This document shows, piece by piece, positions 30,095 through 39,771 of a stretch of DNA of 64,000 nt. This DNA is from Colwellia sp. 39_35_sub15_T18 (lineage in GTDB: Bacteria; Pseudomonadota; Gammaproteobacteria; Enterobacterales; Alteromonadaceae), in the NCBI GenBank assembly GCA_002162675.1, contig MAAE01000016.1:1-64000 (forward strand). The letters are read 5' to 3'. Position 1 is the stretch's first letter; the number at the start of each line of letters is the position of its first letter. Under the pieces are notes generated by a model. That model ran no database searches. It saw only the letters and a program-made list of their open reading frames with translations, and was not told the DNA's origin. Position numbers and translations under genes: made by a program.

Positions 30095-30577
30095 TTAATC
30101 TTTAAAATTTGTAAACTGAAAAGACTGCTCTAAATCTGCTTTTCGTACTGCCTGCATAACGGCTTGCAAATCATCACGTTTTTTACCCGTTACCCGCACT
30201 TGTTCACCTTGAATAGCCGCTTGCACTTTAAATTTTTCAGCTTTAATCAATTTAACCACTTTTTTAGCAACATCTTGCTCAATACCTTCTTTAAAGGTCA
30301 CTTGCTGGCTCCAGTTTTTCCCCGTAGCCGAAGCATCACCCACAGCCATGGCTTTAGCATCAACATTACGCTTAGTTAACTGACTACGTAACATGTCGCA
30401 AAGTTGTTTCAGTTGATAATCACCTTCCGCTTTCACCGTTACTACGGGTTTTTTCCACTCAAAACTGGCCTCAATACCACGAAAGTCAAAACGTGTACTT
30501 ACCTCTCTGTTGGCATTATCTACCGCGTTTCGCACTTCTTCTAAGTCAGTTTCAGACACTATATCCATTGATGGCAT
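30095..30577 (-). CDS. yajQ: YajQ family nucleotide-binding protein
   Basis: YajQ proteins bind nucleotides or RNA, and in some bacteria bind cyclic di-GMP. The N terminus is [22 protein letters not shown], followed by [11 protein letters not shown] and the basic [17 protein letters not shown]. The C-terminal domain reads [25 protein letters not shown] and ends with FQFTNFKD. I chose the ATG at 30577 (160 aa, with AAGAGAAT upstream) because it matches relatives; the open frame continues upstream without similarity. Confidence 0.96.
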   Translation of the reverse strand: MPSMDIVSETDLEEVRNAVDNANREVSTRFDFRGIEASFEWKKPVVTVKAEGDYQLKQLCDMLRSQLTKRNVDAKAMAVGDASATGKNWSQQVTFKEGIEQDVAKKVVKLIKAEKFKVQAAIQGEQVRVTGKKRDDLQAVMQAVRKADLEQSFQFTNFKD

Positions 30578-30701
30578 AATTATTCTCTTATTATTTATGA
30601 TGAAATATAATGTCATTATACCTACAGAGAAAAGCCAAACAAGCAAGCATTTATTAACCGTGGTATTATCAACAAATATTAATTCTATTTAAGTTGTTTT
30701 T

Positions 30702-31121
30702 GTGAAAGCTCGTCACCATTTTCTCTTTTTTATTCTATTGATAATCGCCGCCACCTTGTTATTTTTTTCCAGTGAGTTGCTATTACCCACTGAGCTTAAA
30801 AATGCGGTTTTTCGCTCGCCACAAATAGATACTATCGGTCACTTTATTGGTTTTTTTGTTTTAGCTTGGTTAATGCACTCTTTACTCAAAACCACACGAG
30901 CATTGACCTTTTTCAGCCTATCTTTTTATGGCGCACTAAGTGAATTAGGTCAGTATTATCTAGGCTTTCGCAACGGTGAATTTAGTGATTTTTTTGCCGA
31001 TGTTGCCGGCATTTCTTTTTTTATCTTACTTAAAACATGCTATTCGTTTTATAAAAGAATATTATTTAGTAAAAATAACGACTATAAAAGTCAACCGACA
31101 GCCACGGTTGAGGCTGATTGA
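30702..31121 (+). CDS. VanZ-like membrane protein
   Basis: A small protein with three to four membrane segments (about 6-24, 44-62, 66-78, 97-115). It contains the VanZ-type pattern DTIGHFIGFFVLAWLMH and a later ALSELGQYYLGFRNGEFSDFFADVAG, where the acidic and glycine residues of the family occur. The start is a GTG at 30702. Function is unknown; VanZ itself confers low-level teicoplanin resistance, but most homologues are uncharacterised. Its TGA overlaps the panE ATG (TGATG), so the pair is probably one transcription unit. Confidence 0.82.
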   Translation: MKARHHFLFFILLIIAATLLFFSSELLLPTELKNAVFRSPQIDTIGHFIGFFVLAWLMHSLLKTTRALTFFSLSFYGALSELGQYYLGFRNGEFSDFFADVAGISFFILLKTCYSFYKRILFSKNNDYKSQPTATVEAD

Positions 31122-32074
31122 TGAATTGGCTTGTTGTTGGTCAAGGAGCGATGGGATTACTGTGGTATCACCACTTATCTCAAACGCAAAAAGCTAGAAC
31201 TAAAGACGATATTTATCCAGCTAATAAACTGAGTTTGTTAGCATCTAATCAACAACACTTAACTCAAAACAACTATCAATTCACGGCATTAAATAAGCAA
31301 ACCTATAGTGGCATAGTAAATTATGCTCAATCTGAGCAGTTACAAGCCGCCGACACTGTTTTTCTTTGTGTAAAGTCTTATCAAATCAACCATGTGATAA
31401 CACAAATAGCTGGTCAGTTAAAAGCAAACTGTAATATTATTCTTGCTCATAATGGCATGGGGACGCTCGAAAAAATTCCACACGCTTTTATTGAAAAGCA
31501 TACTATATATGCACTGTTAACTACGCACGGTTGTTTAAAGAACACGCCGTTAAATATCACTCATACCGGTTTAGGCGAAACAAGTCTTGGCTTAGTATCG
31601 GGACAAAAGTCGGGACAGCAAGATAGCGTAAGAGATGCGTTGTTAACCAACACTCTAAACAAAGCTTTACCATCGGTGAAATTTGAGGCCAATATAGCCA
31701 AAAAACAATGGCTAAAACTAGCCATTAACTGTGTGATCAACCCAATCACGGCTATAAACAACATTGACAATGGCTTAGTTAACAACACTAGGTTCACTAA
31801 GCAAATAGAAGCGTTATTAATGGAGGTTGTCGCCGTTGCTAATACTCAAGGCATAGTATTAGTTAAAGAAGCATTAGAGATAAGTGTTCGACAAGTCGCT
31901 CAAGCAACCGCGAAAAATTGCTCATCCATGCGCTGCGATGTCTTGGCAAATAGAGCAACAGAAAATGATTATATTAACGGCTACATTCATCGTTTAGGAC
32001 AAAAAAATATCCTTGCCACACCAGAAAACACTAAGCTGTGGCAAGAAATTAACAAGCTTAGCAAGCCAAGTTAA
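31121..32074 (+). CDS. panE: 2-dehydropantoate 2-reductase
   Basis: This ketopantoate reductase uses NADPH to make pantoate for coenzyme A. The N-terminal Rossmann loop is VVGQGAMGLLW (residues ~5-15). FLCVKSYQ contains the conserved Lys-facing region, followed by AHNGMGTLEKI. The C-terminal helical domain has KKQWLKLAINCVINPITAI with the catalytic Lys and Asn, and SSMRCDVLANRATENDYINGYI. The start is the ATG at 31121 (317 aa); a TTG one codon upstream belongs to the same frame. The ApbA/PanE family also includes other 2-oxoacid reductases, but all pantoate-site residues I can see fit. Confidence 0.93.
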   Translation: MNWLVVGQGAMGLLWYHHLSQTQKARTKDDIYPANKLSLLASNQQHLTQNNYQFTALNKQTYSGIVNYAQSEQLQAADTVFLCVKSYQINHVITQIAGQLKANCNIILAHNGMGTLEKIPHAFIEKHTIYALLTTHGCLKNTPLNITHTGLGETSLGLVSGQKSGQQDSVRDALLTNTLNKALPSVKFEANIAKKQWLKLAINCVINPITAINNIDNGLVNNTRFTKQIEALLMEVVAVANTQGIVLVKEALEISVRQVAQATAKNCSSMRCDVLANRATENDYINGYIHRLGQKNILATPENTKLWQEINKLSKPS

Positions 32075-32090
32075 GTTAAGTTAAGTTAAG
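32069..32090. repeat. Pentanucleotide tandem repeat between panE and thiI
   Basis: Four consecutive AGTTA-type units span the end of panE and the end of the convergent thiI. Both stop codons (TAA at 32072-32074; reverse TAA at 32086-32088) lie within the repeat. Slippage here would alter only the gap or the extreme C termini. Confidence 0.8.
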
Positions 32091-33540
32091 GACGATATAC
32101 TTTTACGTTTTTAAAACCATTGCCAATTAAGTAAAGTGCTTGTAGCTTACTCATGACGCCGTGATCACAATAAAGCAAATAGTCTTTACTCATATCTAAA
32201 TCACCAAATTGAGTGGCTAACTTATAAAACGGTATGTGCTTAACTTCAATATTATCAATCTTCAATGGCTTTTCGTCCTCTTCTTCAGGGGAGCGAATAT
32301 CAACCACAATAGCATTTTCACTGATATTCTCGACTAGATCTACCGCGGTAATTTCTGCTTCCGTTTCTTTACCAATATCACGAATATCAAAAACACGTGT
32401 TTCTGCAACTACTTTATCTAATATTGAAAAGTCAAAATTGCCTTCTTCTGCTTCCACCTTAGAAAGTACCGCTTTCACTGTTGGTTTTTTAGAAATGACA
32501 CCACAGTATTCAGGAATAGTTTTAGCAAAATCTTCCGTGCCAATTTTACGGGCGATATCAATAATATCTTGTTTATCGTAAGCGCCTAACGGGCGAAGAA
32601 TAAGCGTATCAGTAACACGGTTAATCACATTTAAGTTGGTTAATGTTTGGCTAGAAACCTGCCCTAAACTTTCCCCGGTAACCAAGGCTTGAATTTTACC
32701 TTTTTCAGCAATTTTAGTGGCGGCACGCATCATCATACGCTTGAGTACCACGCCCATCTGACCGTTTTCAACCTGCTCTAAAATTTCAGCCACTACCGGT
32801 TCAAAATCGACAGCAAAAAACTTCACCTTATGCGAAGCTCCAAATTTATTCCATAAATAATAGCTGACTTGTTTAACACCCACTTCATGAGCTGAGCCAC
32901 CTAAATTAAAGAAACAATAGTGAGTACGAGCGCCTTTTTTGATCATTTGATAGCTAGCAACGCCTGAATCAAAACCGCCAGACATTAATGATAAAACATC
33001 TTCTTGTGTGGCTATTGGGAAGCCACCTAAACCTTGATGGCGCTGGGTAACAATAAATAAATCATTGTTTTTAATTTCTAAACGAATAGTGACATCAGGT
33101 TTTTTCAATTTAACCTTGGCACTTTCAACCGCTTGATTTAAGCCACCACCAACGTATTGTTCAATTTTTAGTGAGTTAAAGTCATGCTTACCCGTACGCT
33201 TTGCCCGCACACAAAAGGTTTTGTTCTCAATGGTTTTGGCATGAACCGCTAAGGTTTTTTCAAAAATATCATGCACGTCAGTAAAAGAGGCTTGTTGAAC
33301 TTCTAAAAACAGCGGCACACCCGGAATACACTTTAAGGCATCAACTAAGCGGGCACGGTTTTCGGGGCTGTTATCTTTGGTATTAACTTCAACGTTATCC
33401 CAATTCATCCGTGTAGTGACTTGCTCATCAACACGACGTAAAACATTTTTAATGTTCGACTCTAAAATTTTAGTAAAACGTTTACGCACAGGGCGTGATT
33501 TAATGGTGATTTCAGCTTGCAGCTTTACGATAAATTTCAT
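32086..33540 (-). CDS. thiI: tRNA 4-thiouridine synthase ThiI
   Basis: ThiI activates tRNA U8 with ATP and inserts sulfur, and feeds sulfur to thiamine thiazole synthesis. An N-terminal ferredoxin-like/THUMP part (about 1-165) includes [16 protein letters not shown] and [11 protein letters not shown]. The PP-loop is [15 protein letters not shown], and [12 protein letters not shown] is the second ATP-site element. The C-terminal rhodanese domain ends with [15 protein letters not shown], carrying the persulfide Cys. The start at the ATG 33540 gives 484 aa, like E. coli (482). It lies downstream of pomAB. Confidence 0.98.
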   Translation of the reverse strand: MKFIVKLQAEITIKSRPVRKRFTKILESNIKNVLRRVDEQVTTRMNWDNVEVNTKDNSPENRARLVDALKCIPGVPLFLEVQQASFTDVHDIFEKTLAVHAKTIENKTFCVRAKRTGKHDFNSLKIEQYVGGGLNQAVESAKVKLKKPDVTIRLEIKNNDLFIVTQRHQGLGGFPIATQEDVLSLMSGGFDSGVASYQMIKKGARTHYCFFNLGGSAHEVGVKQVSYYLWNKFGASHKVKFFAVDFEPVVAEILEQVENGQMGVVLKRMMMRAATKIAEKGKIQALVTGESLGQVSSQTLTNLNVINRVTDTLILRPLGAYDKQDIIDIARKIGTEDFAKTIPEYCGVISKKPTVKAVLSKVEAEEGNFDFSILDKVVAETRVFDIRDIGKETEAEITAVDLVENISENAIVVDIRSPEEEDEKPLKIDNIEVKHIPFYKLATQFGDLDMSKDYLLYCDHGVMSKLQALYLIGNGFKNVKVYRP

Positions 33541-33600
33541 CGACAAGTGACCTAAATAATAACGATAAGAATAATGGCGCACATTATACACAAAACTCAC

Positions 33601-33634
33601 AAAAAAAGCCGTCAGTATTATGCTGACAGCTTTT
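33601..33634 (-). terminator. Terminator downstream of pomAB
   Basis: GTCAG (33611-33615) and CTGAC (33623-33627), extended by AAAAGC and GCTTTT with one mismatch, form a hairpin. An A run at 33601-33607 becomes a T run on the minus strand. It stops minus-strand transcription arriving from pomB before thiI. The tandem 133-bp repeat lies between pomB and this hairpin. Confidence 0.75.
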
Positions 33635-33660
33635 GAACCTCACAAAAAGTAATTTTACTC

Positions 33661-33916
33661 GTATTTATTCATCTTAGAAATATTTACCACCCAGAGCACC
33701 GAGACTAACAAAGATAGCAAAACCTCCGTGCAGGCTCGAAGAGCCCTCTGTGAAGCATCGCGACTCGGTGGTGAACAGTTACTTTATTCCTTTGTATTTA
33801 TTCATCTTAGAAATATTTACCACCCAGAGCACCGAGACTAACAAAGATAACAAAATATCTGTCTAGGCTCGAAGAGCCCGCTGTGAAGCATTGCGGCTCG
33901 GTGATGAACAATTACT
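33661..33916. repeat. Two tandem 133-bp copies of a dispersed palindromic repeat
   Basis: Copies start at 33661 and 33794 (GTATTTATTCATCTTAG in both, 133 bp apart). Each contains TTTACCACCCAGAGCACCGAG, a central hairpin GGCTCGAAGAGCC, and a right end CTCGGTGGTGAACA (CTCGGTGATGAACA in copy 2). The left CACCGAG and right CTCGGTG are inverted. Copy 2 ends exactly at the pomB stop codon. The same element, single copy, recurs at 51230, 53691 and 57622, and a fragment at 63270. Confidence 0.9.
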
Positions 33917-34855
33917 TTACTCTATTACTTGAATGGGATCCGTTTCTTTAGCTTTACCTTGATTAATCGCAATTTCAACGCGGCGGTTTCTCCGGCGGTT
34001 TAAAGCATTAGTATTAGGCACTAACGGGCGAGTATCGGCATGACCCGCAACCACCAAGCGCGTTTGATCAAAGCCGGGCACTTTGATCAGCTCATGCGCA
34101 ATGGCAACCGCACGCTTACTCGATAAATCCCAATTAGAACTAAATAGCTCTGAATCTAAACCACGGTTATCGGTATTACCTGATACCATTATCTCACCCG
34201 GTACGGTATTTAATAGCGCACCTATTTCTCGAATAATAGGTCGAAATTTTGGTTGTAAAAAAGCGGATCCTGACGGAAAAGAGCCATTTTCACGAATACG
34301 AATGATCACTTGCTGACCTAATGACTCTAACTCTACCGCCCCGTCTTGAATTTGCTGTTCAAGCTGTTCTGCTATTTTTTTAACTAAATCATTAACCTGC
34401 TCTTGCGCGGCGTTTTCCATTTGCTCTTGAGCTTGTTGCAAGGCTTCTGCTGATAAAGCATCTTCAGTATTTTGCGATTGGCCACCACGCTCTGAACCTC
34501 GTTGCTCTTGACGACCACCTGCTGAAGTTTCATCACCCGCTTGAAACTCTAACATTTGTTGAGTCATTTCCATGGTTTGCTGTTGAATAACTTCAATAGG
34601 CGTTGGTTCAGGCTTACCCGGTCGAAACTCTTGCGCAATAATACTGGTACCTTTAGGAATATCTTTTACTTCAATTTTATTTTGCACACCAAAGGCAAAC
34701 TTCATTGAGCCGGCAATTTGCTTAAATTTAAGCACATCCATTTCTGAAAAAGATAATAACAACACAAAGAAACACATCAATAATGACATGAGATCAGCGA
34801 ACGTTCCCATCCAAGCAGGTAGCCCTGGGGGTGGGCATTTACATTTTTCAGCCAT
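33917..34855 (-). CDS. pomB: Sodium-type flagellar stator protein PomB (MotB family)
   Basis: PomB pairs with PomA to form the ion channel and torque unit anchored to peptidoglycan. The N terminus MAEKCKCPPPGLPAWMGTFADLMSLLMCFFVLLLSFSE is PomB-like, with the ion-binding Asp21 at the start of the single membrane segment. A flexible linker rich in Gln and Glu (about 85-165) is followed by an OmpA-like domain with SGNTDNRGL and AGHADTRPL and the final RRRNRRVEIAI. At 312 aa it is near Vibrio PomB. A near-perfect GGAGGTAATA precedes the ATG. Na+ coupling is inferred from similarity. Confidence 0.95.
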   Translation of the reverse strand: MAEKCKCPPPGLPAWMGTFADLMSLLMCFFVLLLSFSEMDVLKFKQIAGSMKFAFGVQNKIEVKDIPKGTSIIAQEFRPGKPEPTPIEVIQQQTMEMTQQMLEFQAGDETSAGGRQEQRGSERGGQSQNTEDALSAEALQQAQEQMENAAQEQVNDLVKKIAEQLEQQIQDGAVELESLGQQVIIRIRENGSFPSGSAFLQPKFRPIIREIGALLNTVPGEIMVSGNTDNRGLDSELFSSNWDLSSKRAVAIAHELIKVPGFDQTRLVVAGHADTRPLVPNTNALNRRRNRRVEIAINQGKAKETDPIQVIE

Positions 34856-34897
34856 TATTACCTCCTAACATCATTACCCTCAACATAAGCACCTCTA

Positions 34898-35662
34898 CTA
34901 CTCTTCCGTTGTGTCAGTAGCACGTTTACCTTCTGCAAGGTAATTTTTCAACAGGCTTTCAATAACTCGAGGATTTTGACCATCTTGAATACCTAAAACA
35001 GCATCAAGTACTAACTCTTGATTCATTTTTTCCTCGGCTAAACGTAACTCTAGTTTTGCCGCAATAGGAATAGCAATAACATTGGCTAAGAAGGCACCAT
35101 AAAGTGTTGTCAACAAAGCAACGGCCATGGCAGGGCCAATGGATTTAGGGTCATCCATGTTTGATAACATGGCAACCAAGCCAATTAATGTCCCTATCAT
35201 CCCCATCGCTGGTGCAACATCGGCTAACGCCATCATCATTTTAGCGCCTGTTTCATGGCGTTCCGTAGTGAGGTCTATATCTTTTTGTAAGGTGGCGCGC
35301 ACTACATCAGCGTCATGGCCGTCAACCAACATATCAACGCCTTTTTGCATAAAAGCGTTAGTAATTTCGGCTTCTTCTAAGGCAAGAAAACCACCTTTAC
35401 GAGCCGCATCTGCCATATCTACTGATTTTTCAATAAGCTCTTCAGGTTTTTCTAATTTAAACATAAAAGCTTTACCGATAATTTTACCGATACCAAAAAA
35501 TTGCCCCATATTGTAATTAGATAAAACAATAAAAATTGAACCACCAAATACAATGATTACTGATTGAGCGTCAACAAACATCATAATGTCGCCAGCGAGT
35601 ATCATCGCCATAACGAGTAAACCGATAGCGCCAAGAATACCTATTAACGTTGCTAAATCCAC
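34898..35662 (-). CDS. pomA: Sodium-type flagellar stator protein PomA (MotA family)
   Basis: PomA is the four-helix membrane partner of PomB. It begins MDLATLIGILGAIG and has membrane segments near 5-25, 33-52, 148-170 and 178-200. The cytoplasmic loop carries KPEELIEKSVDMADAARKGGFLALEE and HDADVVRATLQKDI, with the charged residues that contact FliG. The segment DVAPAMGMIGTLIGLVAMLSNMDDPKSIGPAMAVALLTTLYG is nearly the Vibrio PomA sequence. The length, 254 aa, matches. It lies 42 nt upstream of pomB. Confidence 0.96.
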   Translation of the reverse strand: MDLATLIGILGAIGLLVMAMILAGDIMMFVDAQSVIIVFGGSIFIVLSNYNMGQFFGIGKIIGKAFMFKLEKPEELIEKSVDMADAARKGGFLALEEAEITNAFMQKGVDMLVDGHDADVVRATLQKDIDLTTERHETGAKMMMALADVAPAMGMIGTLIGLVAMLSNMDDPKSIGPAMAVALLTTLYGAFLANVIAIPIAAKLELRLAEEKMNQELVLDAVLGIQDGQNPRVIESLLKNYLAEGKRATDTTEE

Positions 35663-35881
35663 AAAACTCTCCTAAAACCACAAAACCTAAATAGTATTAA
35701 TAAAATAATAGTACCTGATGCAAAAAATATTCGCTAATACTTATCCATCTAAAACCCATATTATCGCCCATACAGTCAATAACTTAATAGCTTGTTTTAA
35801 ATTAATATAACGGTAATAAAAGCAAGTCCCACATTGACCAATGCCCCTAGCTAAGGTAACTTTGCGCCTAGCGTTTTGATA

Positions 35882-35928
35882 TATACTCAAATCGATTAAG
35901 AAGTATAAGCTTCGAATGATTGAGTATA
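35882..35928. repeat. Inverted repeat in front of xseB
   Basis: TATACTCAA (35882-35890) and TTGAGTATA (35920-35928) are perfectly complementary, and the inner bases (TC.ATT.AG with CTTCGAATGA) extend the stem with mismatches. It ends about 20 nt before the xseB ATG. It could be an operator, a 5' leader hairpin, or a member of the ATACTC/GAGTAT-ended repeats also seen near 12610 and 28240. The rest of the 285-nt pomA-xseB gap is AT-rich and must hold two divergent promoters. Confidence 0.6.
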
Positions 35929-35947
35929 GCCGTCTTGAGTAGAAATA

Positions 35948-36214
35948 ATGGCAAAGAAAAAATTAGAAAACCTTAGTTTTGAAGAATCACTTACTGAGCT
36001 TGATACTATTGTGCAAAGCCTCGAGCAAGGCGAATTGAGCTTAGAAGAGTCTATGGCACTGTTTGAGCGCGGTTTGAATTTAAGCCAAGTAAGTCAAACA
36101 AAGTTACAGGCCGCCGAACAAAAAGTGAAAATTTTGCTCGAAAAAAATGGCGAGCAACAATTAACAGATTTTAATATTGCAGCTGATGAACAGATATCAG
36201 GTGAGCATTTGTGA
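35948..36214 (+). CDS. xseB: Exodeoxyribonuclease VII small subunit
   Basis: XseB is the small helical subunit of exonuclease VII. The family pattern is FEESLTELDTIVQSLEQGELSLEESMALFERGLNLSQ, followed by the helix LQAAEQKVKILLEKNG. At 88 aa it matches E. coli (80). Its TGA overlaps the ispA GTG start (GTGA), so the two are translationally coupled. The order xseB-ispA-dxs is classical. Confidence 0.96.
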   Translation: MAKKKLENLSFEESLTELDTIVQSLEQGELSLEESMALFERGLNLSQVSQTKLQAAEQKVKILLEKNGEQQLTDFNIAADEQISGEHL

Positions 36215-37101
36215 GCCAGTTAACTAATCATCAACAGTATCAACAACAAATTAATGATTTTTTAGCGAAACAACTTGATAATTTAACCGTTAATGATGAA
36301 AAGTTACTGGCAGCGATGCGTTATGGCTTACTTATTGGCGGTAAACGAATGCGCCCCTATTTAGCTTATATCACCGGTGAATCGTTAGGAGCTGAGCAAA
36401 CTGATATTAACGCTATTGCCGCCGCTCTTGAGTGTATTCATGCCTATTCTTTATTGCATGACGACTTACCTGCCATGGATGATGATGACTTAAGACGTGG
36501 CAAGCCCACCTGTCATAAAGCTTTTGATGAAGCAACAGCTATCCTCGCTGGTGATGCGCTACAAACACTGGCATTTGATATTCTCGCTAATCATACTTTT
36601 TCTGAAAAAATACAGCCCAAACAAATAGTGCTTATACAAAAATTAGTCACAGCTTCTGGTTATCAAGGTATGTGTGGCGGACAAGCATTAGACTTATCCG
36701 CTACGGGTCAAATTATTGATTTAGCGCAATTAGAAAAACTGCATTCGTTAAAAACAGGTGCTTTATTAGAAGCTTGCGTTTTAATGGCAGCAGAATGCTC
36801 GCCACAAGTAACAACACAAGAAAAACAAGTATTTAAAAAATATGCCCAGTTAGTCGGTTTAGCATACCAAGTACAAGATGATATTATTGACATTACTTCC
36901 AGCGAAGAAGAGTTAGGAAAACCAAAAGGCTCAGATTTAGCCGCCAATAAAAGTACCTACCCCGCACTACTGGGTTTACAAGGCGCACAAGATAAAGCCG
37001 AAAACTTATTTCAACAAGCGCTTCAAGCTTTGTCTTGTTTGCCTTACAATACGCAATCCTTAGCTGAATTTGCTACCTTTATTATAAAGCGTAGCCATTA
37101 A
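36211..37101 (+). CDS. ispA: Farnesyl diphosphate synthase
   Basis: IspA condenses isopentenyl and dimethylallyl/geranyl diphosphate to farnesyl diphosphate, which feeds undecaprenyl, ubiquinone and haem side chains. The first aspartate-rich motif is [20 protein letters not shown], the second is [21 protein letters not shown] near residue 45 and [17 protein letters not shown] near the C terminus are also typical. The start is a GTG overlapping the xseB stop. At 296 aa it is like E. coli (299). Confidence 0.97.
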   Translation: MSQLTNHQQYQQQINDFLAKQLDNLTVNDEKLLAAMRYGLLIGGKRMRPYLAYITGESLGAEQTDINAIAAALECIHAYSLLHDDLPAMDDDDLRRGKPTCHKAFDEATAILAGDALQTLAFDILANHTFSEKIQPKQIVLIQKLVTASGYQGMCGGQALDLSATGQIIDLAQLEKLHSLKTGALLEACVLMAAECSPQVTTQEKQVFKKYAQLVGLAYQVQDDIIDITSSEEELGKPKGSDLAANKSTYPALLGLQGAQDKAENLFQQALQALSCLPYNTQSLAEFATFIIKRSH

Positions 37102-37150
37102 ACGCAGCCGCTTACCCGTTAACAGCTACATAAGAAAATATAGAAAAACT

Positions 37151-39028
37151 ATGACGACAAACCTTGCTGATTACCCATTACTTGCTCAAATTAATTCGCC
37201 AAAAGACTTGCGAAATATCTCCCAAGATCAATTGCCGAGGATCAGTAATGAGTTACGTAGTTTTTTATTAAACTCTGTCAGTAAAAGCAGCGGCCACTTT
37301 GCTTCAGGGCTTGGTACTATTGAGCTTACCGTGGCGTTGCATTATGTTTACAACACCCCTTTTGATCATCTTATTTGGGATGTTGGGCATCAGGCTTATC
37401 CTCATAAAATTTTAACGGGTCGACGTGATCAGTTACACACCATCAGACAAAAAGATGGTTTGCACCCTTTTCCTTGGCGCGAAGAAAGCGAGTACGACAC
37501 CTTAAGTGTTGGCCATTCAAGCACTTCCATTTCAGCTGCCTTAGGTTTAGCTGTTGCCGCGGAGAAAGAAGGACAAAATAGAAAAACTGTCGCCGTTATT
37601 GGCGATGGTGCTATGACTGCGGGTATGGCGTTTGAAGCGCTAAACCATGCTGGTGATATTCGAAAAGATATGCTGGTTATTTTAAATGATAATGAAATGT
37701 CTATTTCAGAAAATGTCGGTGCCTTAAATAATCATTTTGCCAAAATGCTTTCAGGCAGTTTATATACGGGTTTACGTGAAGGTAGCAAACGAATATTAAA
37801 CAACCTTCCGCCGATAAAAGAGCTAGCAAGCCGTGCAGAAGAACATTTAAAAGGCATGGTTGTACCTAGCACTTTCTTTGAAGAATTAGGTTTCAATTAT
37901 ATTGGTCCTATTGATGGTCATGATGTTAAAGGTTTAGTTGATACCATAACCAATATGCGCAATCTTAAAGGCCCACAAATACTGCATATTGCCACTAAAA
38001 AAGGTAAAGGTTATCACGCAGCAGAGCAAGACCCTATCAAGTATCATGCGGTGCCTAAATTTAATCCAAGTGATGCTAACTTGCCTAAATCTAAGCCTGC
38101 TTTGCCAACCTATTCACAAATTTTCGGTGACTGGTTATGTAAAACGGCAGCCGTCGATAAAAAATTAGTTGCCATTACTCCCGCCATGCGCGAAGGCTCA
38201 GGCATGGTAGAATTTAGCCAACGTTTTCCTGATCAGTATTACGATGTCGCTATTGCTGAACAACATGCGGTAACTTATGCTGCGGGGCTTGCGATAGGTG
38301 GACAAAAACCTGTTGTCGCTATTTATTCTAGCTTTTTACAACGTGGTTATGATCAATTAATTCATGATATTGCCATTCAAAACCTACCGGTGTTATTTGC
38401 CATAGACAGAGCAGGTATTGTTGGCGCAGACGGCGCAACACACCAAGGCTCCTTTGATTTAAGCTTTTTACGCTGCATTCCCAACATGACCATCATGACA
38501 CCTGCAAACGAAAGAGAGTGCCAACTGATGCTAAATACCGGGCATCAATTATCTTCCCCCGCTGTTGTTCGCTATCCTCGTGGTAATGGCACAGGTGAAA
38601 CACTCCCTAGCATTGAGGAAACTATCGAAATAGGCAAGGGCAGGATTATCCTTGAAGGAAAGAAACAACAAGGCAAAAAAATCGCCTTGCTCAGTTTTGG
38701 CACCATGCTACATGAGGCGAATAAAGCCGCCACAGAGCTTGGTGCAACACTTGTTGACATGCGCTTTGTCAAACCACTCGATATTACCCTGATTGAAGAG
38801 TTAGCAAATTCTCATGAATTACTGATCACTATTGAAGACAACGCTATTGCTGGTGGCGCAGGATCAACAGTGAATGAATATATTTTATCGCAAGGAATAG
38901 CAATAAAAATATTAAATATCGGCATCCCAGATCAGTTTATTAAACATGGTACGCAAGCAGAAGTACATCAAGAACTAGGCTTAGATAGCCAAGGCATTAT
39001 CGCTAAAATTAATAACTTTATAAGTTAA
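37151..39028 (+). CDS. dxs: 1-deoxy-D-xylulose-5-phosphate synthase
   Basis: Dxs joins pyruvate and glyceraldehyde 3-phosphate using thiamine diphosphate, the entry step of the MEP pathway. The N-terminal domain has [19 protein letters not shown], the cofactor motif [18 protein letters not shown] with LNDNEMSIS. The middle domain has [13 protein letters not shown] and [15 protein letters not shown]. The C-terminal transketolase-like domain has [10 protein letters not shown] and [11 protein letters not shown]. At 625 aa it is the usual length. It lies 49 nt after ispA, so two isoprenoid genes are co-transcribed. A repeat array begins 29 nt after its stop codon. Confidence 0.98.
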   Translation: MTTNLADYPLLAQINSPKDLRNISQDQLPRISNELRSFLLNSVSKSSGHFASGLGTIELTVALHYVYNTPFDHLIWDVGHQAYPHKILTGRRDQLHTIRQKDGLHPFPWREESEYDTLSVGHSSTSISAALGLAVAAEKEGQNRKTVAVIGDGAMTAGMAFEALNHAGDIRKDMLVILNDNEMSISENVGALNNHFAKMLSGSLYTGLREGSKRILNNLPPIKELASRAEEHLKGMVVPSTFFEELGFNYIGPIDGHDVKGLVDTITNMRNLKGPQILHIATKKGKGYHAAEQDPIKYHAVPKFNPSDANLPKSKPALPTYSQIFGDWLCKTAAVDKKLVAITPAMREGSGMVEFSQRFPDQYYDVAIAEQHAVTYAAGLAIGGQKPVVAIYSSFLQRGYDQLIHDIAIQNLPVLFAIDRAGIVGADGATHQGSFDLSFLRCIPNMTIMTPANERECQLMLNTGHQLSSPAVVRYPRGNGTGETLPSIEETIEIGKGRIILEGKKQQGKKIALLSFGTMLHEANKAATELGATLVDMRFVKPLDITLIEELANSHELLITIEDNAIAGGAGSTVNEYILSQGIAIKILNIGIPDQFIKHGTQAEVHQELGLDSQGIIAKINNFIS

Positions 39029-39056
39029 GCTGATCTTGGTTTAACTTTCCTTAAAT

Positions 39057-39268
39057 GGCTAGTGATAAACTCAATAGCTTGGCGCTTTATTCTCTGCATG
39101 GCGTCGCAGTGGCGACTACATTTTCCTGCATTGGCTAGTGATAAACTCAATAGCTTGACGCTTTATTTCCTGTCTGGCGTCGCAGTGGCGACTACATTTT
39201 CCTGCATTGGCTAGTGATAAACTCAATAGCTTGGTGCTTTATTCTCTGCATGGCGTCGCGGTCGCGAC
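39057..39268 (-). repeat. 76-bp tandem array with REP-like hairpins downstream of dxs
   Basis: Three head-to-tail units start at 39057, 39133 and 39209 (period exactly 76 bp). The third diverges after its hairpin. Each unit holds an imperfect palindrome GTCGC-NNNN-GCGAC (39103-39116, 39179-39192); the third is GTCGCG-GT-CGCGAC at 39255-39268. On the minus strand the first two are directly preceded by GTAG and the third by GTTG. A GTAG tetranucleotide 5' of a hairpin is the hallmark of REP sequences processed by REP-associated tyrosine transposases. The assignment is inference, and no transposase gene lies nearby. Confidence 0.75.
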
Positions 39269-39299
39269 AACACCCAAAGGGGCGTTACACGCCAAAAGC

Positions 39300-39766
39300 C
39301 CCTTTGGAATCCCCGTGGCGCCCTACTCAGCAGAACATTCAATCACCAACTAGCGTACACCACGATTCCTGCCGATTTATCATCCATGAACAACGGCAGC
39401 CCTCGACGTCCTGTCTCGGATCGAGGTCTACCCTTGCTCATTTGTCATTTCATTGCTGAGATGGGATCAGGTATTTTTGGCAACTACAGAAAACAAGACT
39501 ACTAAAGAGTTTTTAGATAGTTAAAGCTACCACAATATCAACAAGCACCAAGTCTGCTTCTTCAAGCGCCGGATTGAAGCACAATATTCACGTATTGCTC
39601 AAGGATGATGGCAAAAGCAATGTTGCACATGACGGTACAGGATGTACCTTATTAGACAATGCAGGATGCATATTGTCCTGATGTGCCTTCATTGCTGTTA
39701 CGTCGAAGATATTGTGCTGAATGTAGGATTACGTTTGATGTAGCAGCTCCGAGGGATTCCAAAGGG
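39300..39766. mobile_element. 467-bp non-coding element with perfect 14-bp terminal inverted repeats
   Basis: CCCTTTGGAATCCC (39300-39313) and GGGATTCCAAAGGG (39753-39766) are perfect inverted repeats. Inside, GCACAATAT (39579-39587) pairs with ATATTGTGC (39709-39717). Within that, AGCAATG+GCACAT (39616-39630) pairs with ATGTGC+CATTGCT (39681-39696). Within that lie two hairpins, GGTAC/GTACC (39634-39648) and GACAATGC/GCATATTGTC (39653-39677 region), both with loop AGGAT. The longest frames crossing it have no protein similarity I can see. The left half is visibly more GC-rich than neighbouring genes. A MITE-like or RNA-forming element is likely; the family is not recognised. Confidence 0.6.
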
Positions 39767-39771
39767 AGAAG

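Noticed and set aside
39057..39268. Possible CRISPR array
   Set aside because: The units are contiguous 76-bp tandem repeats without unique spacers, and no cas gene is near.
39214..39459. Plus-strand open frame of 81 codons in the repeat island
   Set aside because: It crosses the third REP-like unit and the left terminal repeat of the 467-bp element; its amino acid pattern (many Ser, Pro, Arg, His) is that of translated repeats, with no ribosome site.
39300..39766. Possible retron or group II intron RNA
   Set aside because: Nested inverted repeats are suggestive, but no reverse transcriptase gene is present in the window and no domain V-like motif is visible.
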